The notes beneath the pieces were generated by a model, which had not been told where the DNA came from, did not search any database, and worked only from the letters and a program-made list of their open reading frames with translations. Shown here in pieces: positions 1 through 8,281 of a DNA stretch of 30,963 nucleotides (its first letter is position 1; each line of letters begins with the position of its first letter). The stretch spans positions 1 to 30,963 of the IMG/VR virus record IMGVR_UViG_3300032607_000825. One strand, 5' to 3'. Made by a program: the position numbers and the translations under genes. This DNA comes from a virus.

Positions 1-852
1 TGCCATGCCTGATAAAACACCACCATCTACGTATCTAATTACTGCACCTGTACTACAAAGAGTTATGACTGTATCCAACCTTACAGATATAGCTTGAAGA
101 CTTGTAGTTGTGGTAGTTGTTGTTGTACTAGTAGTAGTCGGCGCAGCTGTCGTAGTAGTAGTTGTTGTACTAGTAGTTGTGGTCGGCGCAGCCGTAGTTG
201 TTGTTGTAGTAGTCGGCGCAGCCGTAGTTGTTGTACTAGTTGTACTAGTTGTAGTAGTTGTAGTAGTCGGCGCAGCCGTAGTTGTTGTACTAGTTGTACT
301 AGTAGTTGTAGTAGTTGTTGTTGTTTGTATTAGAGCATACTCGTAATCTAAATTAGTAATAGTAACTATACCTTGAGCGTATAAAACGTTTCCTACATGA
401 ACATTATTATTATTTGTATCTATAACATTTCCATTACCATCATCTATAAGATTATAAGTGGCTCCTGATATTCTTAAACTCTTTCGACTTATATTTTCGC
501 CAAATATAGTTGTAGGCATTGCCATAACAGTTATTTGATCATCAATAGAATTTGGAAAATATCTAAAGTCGTTATCAAAAGTACCTGATGCTGCTGTGGA
601 TTGCAAATTATCATTCCAAGCACTAGCAGTATTATTTAATGATCCCGTTAAATAAGAATTGTAATATAATTGTTTGGCTAATTTATAAACAAGGAAAGAG
701 TTCCCATCAGAAATAAAAGATCCATTCACACCTCTATTTAAAGTTATTCCGTAATTTAAAGCAGAAGAACTTGCATAAGATGCAGAATATTTTAACTTTA
801 CCGGAAAAGTAGAAATATCTGATCTATCAAGAGTATTTTTTGACATTCCCAT
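1..852 (-). CDS. tail-fibre-like structural protein with Thr/Ala/Pro linker, C-terminus beyond window edge
   Basis: An open frame runs from ATG at 852 leftward with no stop, so 284 codons are visible and the C-terminus is missing. It begins MGMSKNTLDRSDISTFPVK and has about 170 residues of Ser/Asn/Thr-rich sequence. A low-complexity linker of Thr runs broken by Ser and Ala-Ala-Pro follows, then a new ordered-looking segment starting SLQAISVRLD. This architecture is typical of fibre or adhesin proteins in which a virion-attachment domain is joined by a flexible spacer to a distal domain. It is the last visible gene of the leftward virion block, 24 nt after its neighbour, where T4-like phages often place host-contact proteins. 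Fibre function is inferred from composition and position; no specific family is recognised. An in-frame ATG two codons downstream (844-846) is an alternative start. Confidence 0.7.
   Translation of the reverse strand, partial: MGMSKNTLDRSDISTFPVKLKYSASYASSSALNYGITLNRGVNGSFISDGNSFLVYKLAKQLYYNSYLTGSLNNTASAWNDNLQSTAASGTFDNDFRYFPNSIDDQITVMAMPTTIFGENISRKSLRISGATYNLIDDGNGNVIDTNNNNVHVGNVLYAQGIVTITNLDYEYALIQTTTTTTTTSTTSTTTTAAPTTTTTTTSTTSTTTTAAPTTTTTTTAAPTTTTSTTTTTTTAAPTTTSTTTTTTTTSLQAISVRLDTVITLCSTGAVIRYVDGGVLSGMA
97..327 (-). repeat. imperfect tandem repeat encoding poly-Thr with four Ala-Ala-Pro blocks
   Basis: On the plus strand the stretch is a run of GTA/GTT/ACTAGT triplets interrupted by four copies of cggcgcagc, at about 139, 184, 214 and 268. 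On the coding strand these read as Thr runs with occasional Ser and four Ala-Ala-Pro units. The GC-rich blocks stand out against AT-rich surroundings. Two units of about 84 bp share nearly identical sequence, suggesting copying by slippage or recombination. The peptide should be an extended, flexible linker inside the fibre-like protein. Confidence 0.85.
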
Positions 853-875
853 TTATAAACTATTGTAGTTTTTTA

Positions 876-1910
876 CTACCAATCTAATTTAACTCTTATC
901 AAAGCTTCTTTAGTAAAATCTTTTGTAAGAGGTTTAGACATTTTAGCTACTGCTAATAATTCATTATTATCATTATACAATCCAACAGTTGTAGGATATG
1001 TTTGAGGACTATTAATAAAATTAGAGTATATTAATTCACCCGAACCTGTTATAAATGAAGGGTTAGTAGTATAGTTATAGTCAGCATTTTTAAATCTTAC
1101 AAACACATAATCAGAAGAGATTGTCTCTTGAGAATTAAGTTGAAAACTTGCGCCTGATTTTATTATAGTATAAATCAAATCATTATTTGCACTAGATGCA
1201 GCTACTGTATTTGCAGCACTAAATGAAGTAACAATACCTCCTGTAGCAGTACTTAAAGATAAAGCTCTAGGGTTTAAAAGAATTAATCCAATATCAGGTA
1301 AAAATAATCCGTAACTTCCTGATACTGTATATCCTTTAACAGCACCAGTTAAAGTAGGGCTGCTTGCAGCACTTCCATTAGAACCAGATATTATATCAAA
1401 AACTCTTCCCCCATCTAAATATGTTATAGTAGTTACATCATTTGAATTATCAGTTAGTCTGATAGGTCCATTGTTATCACTTCCAGATAAAGTTAAATTA
1501 AACGTGCCAGGGAAAAGGCTTTCTTTATATTTATTTCTATCTATTTGAATAGCTATTAAATCAGGAGAGTTAGTGTTTAATCCACCAAAATTTACAGCGC
1601 TTTCTGCATCTCCATAAATTAAATTTCTAAATTGACCAAATGTAATTCTAGTTGGACTTTTTCCTATTACTACAGAATTTAATGGTGCTGATCCAGATCC
1701 AGCATAGTGTCCGTAAGCTACTGAAAATTGAACTGATGCAGATGGTGAAGTAATTGCCCCATCATAAGAATCAACATAATAGCTGCCTGTACTACCAGCG
1801 GACGCTGTAAAAAAGCTAGTAAGAGTAGTTACATTGTTACTCCAAGCGGGAGCTGTTACCGAGTCAGCAGATACTACAAAATCTGTAGGATCTAATCTTG
1901 TAAATGACAT
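876..1910 (-). CDS. conserved phage structural protein, probably baseplate or fibre periphery
   Basis: The 344-residue product begins MSFTRLDPTDFVVSADSV and is rich in Ser, Thr, Gly and Asn with no signal peptide, as expected of beta-rich virion proteins. Its end (GLYNDNNELLAVAKMSKPL, then basic and hydrophobic residues to LDW) resembles a C-terminal module that recurs in tail proteins of environmental tailed phages, judged from memory. Its place after the 219-residue gene (gap 11 nt) and before the fibre suggests a part of the baseplate rim or fibre attachment. Size and a Gly-Glu-Leu-Ile-Tyr string near the end are reminiscent of T4 gp8, but the match is too weak to name it. Exact role unknown. 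Confidence 0.6.
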   Translation of the reverse strand: MSFTRLDPTDFVVSADSVTAPAWSNNVTTLTSFFTASAGSTGSYYVDSYDGAITSPSASVQFSVAYGHYAGSGSAPLNSVVIGKSPTRITFGQFRNLIYGDAESAVNFGGLNTNSPDLIAIQIDRNKYKESLFPGTFNLTLSGSDNNGPIRLTDNSNDVTTITYLDGGRVFDIISGSNGSAASSPTLTGAVKGYTVSGSYGLFLPDIGLILLNPRALSLSTATGGIVTSFSAANTVAASSANNDLIYTIIKSGASFQLNSQETISSDYVFVRFKNADYNYTTNPSFITGSGELIYSNFINSPQTYPTTVGLYNDNNELLAVAKMSKPLTKDFTKEALIRVKLDW

Positions 1911-1921
1911 AGTTTAATATA

Positions 1922-2581
1922 TTATGAGGTTACTTTTATAATTGTTACAGGTATAGAAATTCTAGCACCAGAATCACGCCCAACTACAACTAAGGTAGTA
2001 AATAAAGATGTACTAGATCCAAATAAAGTATTAACTGTGGTTGCAGTTAAGTTAATTGTAGTTCCTATAACCGTTTTACTTACATTAGTACCTATAGTTG
2101 TTGTACTATTTAATGACGTAGCTTCAGGAGTATTAATACCAACTCCATTAAATGAACTCATTGTTCTTACATCACCAATTGTAGCTACATATCCTGATTG
2201 TTCAAAGGTTGATGTTGCTCCAAGATAATTTAATGTTTGAGGAGTAATTGCTAAAGAAGCTCCTTGCTTAATAACAATAGCATTATATCCAAGATCTAAT
2301 ACTGGGATTTTAGCCGTTCCTCTAGGAAGGGTTATTAGCTTATACTTCATGATCTCCATATCATTAGGATACGCTTGGATAATTGGCATTGCTTCAATAG
2401 CTTCACCATAAAATGCAGATCCTGATGGGTGGGTAGGATTATATAGAGTATAATCGATCTCATCATCAGCTAATGAAAACTGAGTAATTCTAAATGATCC
2501 ATCATTTCTGGAAAGGAGTTCTCTACCTTTTTTAGTGAGGATAGCATCTACTACCACTGATGTACTACTTAAATATGACAT
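1922..2581 (-). CDS. conserved phage structural protein of unknown role
   Basis: The 219-residue product starts MSYLSSTSVVVDAILTKKGR, with an N-terminal region containing KKGRELLSRNDGSFRITQFS and an Asp/Glu-rich DDEID. I recall similar N-termini in virion proteins of uncultured T4-like phages, without an assigned function. The C-terminal half is rich in Thr, Val and Asn and probably forms beta structure. It lies between the large tail protein and the 344-residue structural protein, preceded by a 27-nt gap carrying the ATATTTATT candidate promoter. It may therefore start a sub-operon for the three most distal proteins. No enzyme motif is visible. Confidence 0.6.
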   Translation of the reverse strand: MSYLSSTSVVVDAILTKKGRELLSRNDGSFRITQFSLADDEIDYTLYNPTHPSGSAFYGEAIEAMPIIQAYPNDMEIMKYKLITLPRGTAKIPVLDLGYNAIVIKQGASLAITPQTLNYLGATSTFEQSGYVATIGDVRTMSSFNGVGINTPEATSLNSTTTIGTNVSKTVIGTTINLTATTVNTLFGSSTSLFTTLVVVGRDSGARISIPVTIIKVTS

Positions 2582-2596
2582 ATAAATGGGCTTTTA

Positions 2597-2605
2597 AATA
2601 AATAT
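2597..2605 (-). promoter_or_regulatory. candidate late promoter motif ATATTTATT
   Basis: The minus strand reads ATATTTATT with its first base 24 nt upstream of the ATG at 2581, inside one of the few intergenic gaps of the structural block. The same motif precedes six other gene starts in the window. Promoter function is inferred from this recurrence. Confidence 0.4.
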
Positions 2606-2608
2606 GTG

Positions 2609-5600
2609 TTATTGGAAAATTATTGTATTTGTATCTGGGTCTATCAAATTCTGTTGCTTAAGTGCTTTTATGACATTGCCAGAGTTATTCCTAACTGGTG
2701 GATCTATATATTGAGGGAATAATATTCCATTTTCAACTATAGTAGAATCTTTAGGATTATATCTTAGCATTACATTAGTTTCATCTGGTATGTGTTTCCA
2801 AACTATATATCTACAAGCTCTATACGGAGCACCTGTGAGTGATTCGGTAGGGACTGTAGATGCTGATACAAATGATGTTAAGTTTGCTGATCTATCTAAT
2901 TCAACTAATAATCTAGAACCAGTTATCCCAGAACCTGTAATAGATGTGTTTTTTACTATGTACTCAAATTTTTCATTCCATCCCAATCTAGATGATGAAT
3001 CATATAAGGATATTCTATCTCCAACATCTAATGTAAAAGGCAGAATAACATCATCTAAATAAGATGCTGTCCATGCAGTATCACTTGTAGAATTAAAAGT
3101 TATTCCATTTGTATTATAAAAGTACGCAATTGTCGAATTAAATACTAATTGATTTGATTGAGATATATAATATAAGCAAGGTTGAGAAGACGTTACTTGA
3201 CTAGTATAATATTCAAAAGCAGGGCTACCTTCAGCACTTACAGCCTCAATACTTGAAACATATTTAGTACAATCAGAAATGCCAGGAGGTAATCCAAAAA
3301 ATGGTGGTGCCCCAATTGTACAAGTACCAGCCCAACTAGGTACAAAAGCAATAGTTTTACTATACCCATCAAAATCTCCAATATTAATTCTTATAGTATT
3401 AGATCTAAGTGTGACTCCACATGTTGCGTATCCATCATCTTGGATATATGTACTTACAACAACATTTACATTATAAGGAACATTCCCAAGATTACATGAT
3501 ACATAAAGTTTTATAGTATAATTACTAGTTCCACCACCATCTACACATGCTTCTACCACTGTTTCTGTTGTATAGTAACTTATGCTCCAATTTTCTTCTT
3601 GTAGTACAGGATCATTTGGAGATGCCCCAGATCCTGCATCTATAGTTATTTTACTTGGTACATTAAGAGTATATGATTGAGTAAGTTGACTAGATCCACT
3701 AATGTTATGCAGTATAGGAAGATATCTAAACCCGCCTTCAAATATTTGTAAAGTGGGATTATTTACTAATTGTTGAGAATACGGATTTTTTTCATCGTAT
3801 TCAAATAAAGAAACGTCGGCAGTTTCACCTGATTTAAATACATTTTGTACGCTAAATATATTTTGATTTGTTTTAGTTAAGTCTAAAACATTTTCATCAT
3901 TGTCAATTAGATATTTTATTTGAGCATTAGATCTTCCGGGTAAATATATAGAAGCTCCGTATATATCTAATAAGTAAGCATATTGATATTTTATTTTATC
4001 TATAGTGGCAGTTTTACCATATGAAATATCTCCAGCGGTATAAACATTATATTGAGCACTCTTAATTATAGATCCAGCATATCTAGGATATATAGACCTT
4101 TTTAAATTATAGTTATAATCTTGAACGTACGCGTAAGGATTATTAGGATTAGTATATGAAGCATAGTTATTAATCTGAGAATTATTTATAGATTGGGTTA
4201 CTATTCCATAGTTAACCGGTATAGTTTGATCGGAGTTATAATCTAAATCAAAAAGTATTTGTGATCTTACAGATTGAGTAACATTTTGATATAAAGCACC
4301 TAATGAATAAGTTAAAAATAAAGAACTAGAAGGAAGCTGTGATATTTCAAATTGAGGAAATTCTTGACCGCTTGTTACTACTATTGTAGAACCGCTTAAT
4401 TCCCCAGTGTATTTTTCTATTCCATTTGAACTTATAAATTGAACTGAGCCTGAAGGAGTCATTATACTACCTGTAAATGAAGTAGACCCATTAACTACTC
4501 CTGCTGAGGAACCTGTTATAGTTCCTATATATATTGATTGAGAATAGTCATTAAAAGTTACATAAGGTTCATGACGGGCATATTTATTTCTCTCTAGCAT
4601 ATGTGACTTAACTATTATACCTGTAGAGAGATTAGCTCTAGCAGGAACATAGTCTTTAATCATTTTAAATAAAGAGTTATTATAAAACTTGATCAACCTT
4701 ATATATTCCCAAATACTATTAGGTTGAGTATATGAACTAAAATATGTTTCATTAAAATCTACTAAAGGAGTATATGATGCAGAGTATTGATATCCTGGTG
4801 CTCCTATTAATTGATCTATATTAAAATATCCTTGAGAAGAAACTATATTACTATTAATTGTATCAGCAGGAGAAAATCCAACTTCTACATTTGTAGTATT
4901 AATTCTATTAATATTTTGATAGTATTGTAAACTAGCTTCAGGATGTAGTAATGAAGAAGATAGAGTTAAGCTACTAGTTACATTTCCGTTACTTCCTGTT
5001 ACTATAGCTATTTTATAAGTAGAAGAGTCTAAATCAAAAACACCATCTACAGAATTTATAGGCGTTCCTCCAAATTCTCTAACAGTTAAAATATCATCAG
5101 GAATACCAAAAGTACTAATAAGTGCTTTAATACCTCTTTCTGTGCCTTTACTTTTAAGTAAATATGGTAAATTATGATACAGTCTTTTATATAATTCTTG
5201 TTGAATCTCTTTTGCAGAAAGTGTTTCTAAACTTGAAGTAACATACTTTCCTCCAATTGCAGTTATTTTTTCTGATCCTGTTGGAGGAAGTAGCGATCCA
5301 TCTGTATTGATTCCGAACAACGTATAATAGAGGTTATCTGATACGTTTGAGTTTGTATATAACTGAATACCAAGACCCTTCAGTGCGTCTCCAACAACGT
5401 CTAATGATATTCCTGTATCAGGATTATTGGTAGCATTATATCTATTAGAAAGATCTCTATAGTAGATCCATATATTATCAAAGTGTTGGCCAATCATATC
5501 CATAAAGGTAATGAAAGGCTGGTTGTTTGAATCATCTAATAAGTACTGAGGTATAGAATTATGTAGTAGATCTTTATTAGTAGAATCATAATAAGATGCA

Positions 5601-6823
5601 CTAAATAATAAAGATTGAGTAGTTGCCGTTGGAACTATACTAGTTGATCCTAAAAAGTTACTAACTTGAGAAGAAGTTATTGAATATAGTTGATACGGTT
5701 GAGTTAACGTTGATTTAGGCCATGCAAAACTTGAAGAATTAAAATACAAAAAGTATTCGTAAGTATCAAATTTCTCTATTATATTATCTATAGCTTGTTG
5801 AGCAGAGTCTATAGAATTTGCTTTATAAGAAGAATTTGCCGAGCCTCCAGCAATTATAGATTGGCTATATTGTTGTTGTTGATATTGTTCTATTAGTCCA
5901 GCTTTATAAACAAAATTGCTTACTCTTTCTGTTGCACTTGAAAAATGTATAAAGTTTGTAAAGTTAGTATAATCTACGTTTATAGCTACAGATCTATCTT
6001 GATAATAACTTAATAGTTTTTGATATGAAGAACTTACTGGGCTTGCTAATAAATTATCATAATTGTAATATGGAGTAGTTTGTCCATTTTTATCATTTAT
6101 TTGAACGTTAAAATTAGGACCTCTTAATCTATTTACTTGATCTATATTCTCTGCTTCTACAGTAATAGATACGTTATAACTTACTGATTCTGCAACTTCA
6201 TCTACTATCCACAATTGAGATTTTAAATCAAAATCTGCATCTAGTGGTTCATATAGCTTTATTAGTAGATAAGATCCGTCTTCATCTTCTGTATATGATA
6301 CATTACTTGCTATTATAGTTTGATTATTACCTAAATTCAAATAGAATACAGGGTAATAATTTTTATTACTTATATAAGATTGATATTGAGAAAACCCATT
6401 TAAAATACTATCATCACTTATTGTTTGTGATGCTAATTTTAATTCAGTTCTTGATGGAGATATTTCTTTAATCCAATAAAAAGTACCAAATGCAGAATTA
6501 AATAATCTTTTATAAAAATTATATTGTATATTTAAATTACCCCTATTGTATCCTCTGTTTTTTAAATCTTTTTCCGGATCTAAAGTTAGTGCAGAATAAG
6601 TATTATTTTTTGGATTTGCTGTTAAATAAGGGTAGTAATCAAATGCATCATAATCAAAATCTAATAGATTATTATTTTCATCATAGATATATAATTCTAA
6701 ATAATCTTCTGGTGCACCAAATTGACTATTTATAAAATTAGAATTTACTAATTGTTTATCTAATGGAGTTAAGTCTTGAGATTGAAATCCCTCCCCTGAA
6801 TATGTTATATTAACTAATTCCAT
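2609..6823 (-). CDS. very large tail/baseplate protein (gp7-like position, P2 gpI-type segment)
   Basis: At 1404 residues this is the largest protein here. Around residues 550-590 it carries LPYLLKSKGTERGIKALIST, then a GIP..ILTVREFGG string. This is the helical segment seen in phage tail protein I (P2 gpI) and related baseplate-wedge proteins. The remainder is Ser/Asn/Tyr/Thr-rich and probably beta-structured; a Cys-containing stretch lies near residues 1090-1230. In T4, gp7 (about 1000 residues) is the large wedge protein acting with gp6. The position here, downstream of gp25 and gp6 homologues, supports a wedge or wedge-to-fibre connector role. Its start overlaps the stop of the 113-residue gene by one base, implying coupled translation. 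Homology to gp7 itself is not shown. Confidence 0.65.
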   Translation of the reverse strand: MELVNITYSGEGFQSQDLTPLDKQLVNSNFINSQFGAPEDYLELYIYDENNNLLDFDYDAFDYYPYLTANPKNNTYSALTLDPEKDLKNRGYNRGNLNIQYNFYKRLFNSAFGTFYWIKEISPSRTELKLASQTISDDSILNGFSQYQSYISNKNYYPVFYLNLGNNQTIIASNVSYTEDEDGSYLLIKLYEPLDADFDLKSQLWIVDEVAESVSYNVSITVEAENIDQVNRLRGPNFNVQINDKNGQTTPYYNYDNLLASPVSSSYQKLLSYYQDRSVAINVDYTNFTNFIHFSSATERVSNFVYKAGLIEQYQQQQYSQSIIAGGSANSSYKANSIDSAQQAIDNIIEKFDTYEYFLYFNSSSFAWPKSTLTQPYQLYSITSSQVSNFLGSTSIVPTATTQSLLFSASYYDSTNKDLLHNSIPQYLLDDSNNQPFITFMDMIGQHFDNIWIYYRDLSNRYNATNNPDTGISLDVVGDALKGLGIQLYTNSNVSDNLYYTLFGINTDGSLLPPTGSEKITAIGGKYVTSSLETLSAKEIQQELYKRLYHNLPYLLKSKGTERGIKALISTFGIPDDILTVREFGGTPINSVDGVFDLDSSTYKIAIVTGSNGNVTSSLTLSSSLLHPEASLQYYQNINRINTTNVEVGFSPADTINSNIVSSQGYFNIDQLIGAPGYQYSASYTPLVDFNETYFSSYTQPNSIWEYIRLIKFYNNSLFKMIKDYVPARANLSTGIIVKSHMLERNKYARHEPYVTFNDYSQSIYIGTITGSSAGVVNGSTSFTGSIMTPSGSVQFISSNGIEKYTGELSGSTIVVTSGQEFPQFEISQLPSSSLFLTYSLGALYQNVTQSVRSQILFDLDYNSDQTIPVNYGIVTQSINNSQINNYASYTNPNNPYAYVQDYNYNLKRSIYPRYAGSIIKSAQYNVYTAGDISYGKTATIDKIKYQYAYLLDIYGASIYLPGRSNAQIKYLIDNDENVLDLTKTNQNIFSVQNVFKSGETADVSLFEYDEKNPYSQQLVNNPTLQIFEGGFRYLPILHNISGSSQLTQSYTLNVPSKITIDAGSGASPNDPVLQEENWSISYYTTETVVEACVDGGGTSNYTIKLYVSCNLGNVPYNVNVVVSTYIQDDGYATCGVTLRSNTIRINIGDFDGYSKTIAFVPSWAGTCTIGAPPFFGLPPGISDCTKYVSSIEAVSAEGSPAFEYYTSQVTSSQPCLYYISQSNQLVFNSTIAYFYNTNGITFNSTSDTAWTASYLDDVILPFTLDVGDRISLYDSSSRLGWNEKFEYIVKNTSITGSGITGSRLLVELDRSANLTSFVSASTVPTESLTGAPYRACRYIVWKHIPDETNVMLRYNPKDSTIVENGILFPQYIDPPVRNNSGNVIKALKQQNLIDPDTNTIIFQ

Positions 6824-7164
6824 TATATTATATCATTAATATTTGCAAACGATTGATTAACATCTAAAAGCTGTTGGCGTAAAGAATTTATTTCTTCTAT
6901 TAATGCCTGCTTTTCAGCGTCTAATACAGAACCTCCTATATACTGTTGACTTTTTTCTACTATATAAGTATGAGAGTTAATAGTACCATCAACAGGTATA
7001 GTAAAGAATAATTGGTCATAATATTCAAAAAACTGATCAACTGTTATCTCAGTAGTCGGAGCTTCAACAACAGCGGGTTGTAGTAGTTCAGTAAAATTAG
7101 TATTTATAGCTTTACTGTACGTATTAAGTCCATAAATCTCCTTAACCATTTCTACATTCGCCAT
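6823..7164 (-). CDS. small coiled-coil virion protein
   Basis: The 113-residue product has a C-terminal heptad-like stretch (residues about 85-107, EKQALIEEINSLRQQLLDVN) that should form a coiled coil. The N-terminal part is mixed and lacks enzyme motifs. It is packed between the DNRLRE-type protein and the 1404-residue tail protein with one-base overlaps on both sides, so it is probably made with them and assembles in the same structure, perhaps as a trimeric or dimeric connector. No family recognised. Confidence 0.55.
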   Translation of the reverse strand: MANVEMVKEIYGLNTYSKAINTNFTELLQPAVVEAPTTEITVDQFFEYYDQLFFTIPVDGTINSHTYIVEKSQQYIGGSVLDAEKQALIEEINSLRQQLLDVNQSFANINDII

Positions 7165-8270
7165 TATCTAGTAACTTTAAATATTAAGTTATTATCTATC
7201 TCGTAAGATGAACCATCAGATAATACTGTTTTAATCAATATCTTGTAGTATCTTTCTGGTTCTAATCCGTTCATATACAGGTTAAAGTAACTATTTATTC
7301 CATCACAACTAACTTTTGTGTATGTAGTGTCGTAATCTATTAGTATATCATTTGTCTTTACATCTTGCAAAGCCCAATAAGATGTTTGAGGAAGGGCTTT
7401 ATTTGTTGTATATAAAGAAGAAGTAGTGAATGTTCTTACAGGATATTTATCTCTTGAATTTATATTAAATCTATATTTTCCTGTTCCATATTTAAATGTA
7501 TCTAAATTATTAGATAGCGTAATTACACTGTCGGTACTATTAATTACAGATAAACTTCCTGTAGAATATGAACTATCATCCCATTTTATTTCTAATGTCG
7601 GAGGATATATTGTGTGTGTATCAACTGAGAAAAAGCTTAATCCTATATAGCTTCCTGAATTTTGTTCAATTGCATTAGTATGTTTAGCTATAAATCCATA
7701 GTTTGATCTAGAACCACTAAACCAAGTATCAACTATAGAGCTAACATCTACATTTATATCTTTATTATCTGGATAATTAAATGATTGTGTAACTACTAAA
7801 TTTGTAAACGATCCACCACCAGGAGTTAAATAAAATGCACCATTTCCCCATTGATTAGAAGCAGTCGTGAATTGATTAGGACTATACCAACATGCACCGT
7901 TTCTAGTCTCAGGAGAGTCTCCAAATTTTCCTGTTCCCATTTCCCAAGACTGAGAAACTTGCCTAAGTTCTAAACTATATGATGTATTTAAATTCTCAGC
8001 AGTAGCTAAAAATAATCGTAAATTAGTTTTCCATGATCCTGTAGTGTACGTTTTTAATATAGCAATATCTGAATCAGAAAAAGATATAATAGCCCTTCTT
8101 AAATTGTCTTGAAGCAAAGGTTCAGAAGGAACAGGATCTACAAAATAGTTAGATGGATTGTTTGAATTTTTAACTGATACTTCTAATATTTCATCTAGAC
8201 CTGTATTAGCAGCAGGACTACTTGAATATAAAGTCGTATCAGAAGAAGCAAATATTTTATATACGGCCAT
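7164..8270 (-). CDS. DNRLRE/CBM96-like beta-sandwich virion protein
   Basis: The 368-residue product begins MAVYKIFASSDTTLYSSSPA, followed by N-T-G-L-DEILEVSV and, near residue 60, RRAIISFSDSDI. This pattern (D-T-x-Y, Asn-Thr-Gly, then an R-x-x-I-x-F strand) matches the DNRLRE/CBM96 style of carbohydrate-associated beta-sandwich, roughly residues 1-210, which includes ELRQVSQSWEMGTGKFGDSP. The C-terminal 150 residues (RDKYPVRTFTTSS and a YKILIKTV strand) look like another beta domain. Such domains occur in fibres and baseplate decorations, so it may bind surface glycans or act as a baseplate rim protein. It lies 11 nt after gp6. The family call is by motif reading only. Confidence 0.55.
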   Translation of the reverse strand: MAVYKIFASSDTTLYSSSPAANTGLDEILEVSVKNSNNPSNYFVDPVPSEPLLQDNLRRAIISFSDSDIAILKTYTTGSWKTNLRLFLATAENLNTSYSLELRQVSQSWEMGTGKFGDSPETRNGACWYSPNQFTTASNQWGNGAFYLTPGGGSFTNLVVTQSFNYPDNKDINVDVSSIVDTWFSGSRSNYGFIAKHTNAIEQNSGSYIGLSFFSVDTHTIYPPTLEIKWDDSSYSTGSLSVINSTDSVITLSNNLDTFKYGTGKYRFNINSRDKYPVRTFTTSSLYTTNKALPQTSYWALQDVKTNDILIDYDTTYTKVSCDGINSYFNLYMNGLEPERYYKILIKTVLSDGSSYEIDNNLIFKVTR

Positions 8271-8281
8271 TTTTTATTTTT

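Noticed and set aside
97-327. CRISPR-like array
   Set aside because: The repeated units differ in length and are in-frame triplet repeats inside a coding region; there are no distinct spacers and no cas genes.
94-346. Two plus-strand frames rich in Cys/Ser or Val over the repeat region
   Set aside because: They are other-frame readings of the Thr/Ala/Pro repeat of the minus-strand fibre-like gene, which is open across the whole of 1-852.
1-1910. Diversity-generating retroelement acting on the fibre
   Set aside because: No reverse transcriptase, template repeat or matching variable repeat is visible in the window.
2790-3476. Plus-strand frames opposite the 1404-residue gene
   Set aside because: They are antisense shadows with atypical composition and no motifs or upstream signals.
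7400-7413. Further promoter copy (TATTTGTTGTATAT) on the plus strand
   Set aside because: It lies inside a minus-strand structural gene, points against it, and the match stops before the rest of the 37-bp element; probably chance from Tyr-Thr-Thr-Asn-Lys codons.
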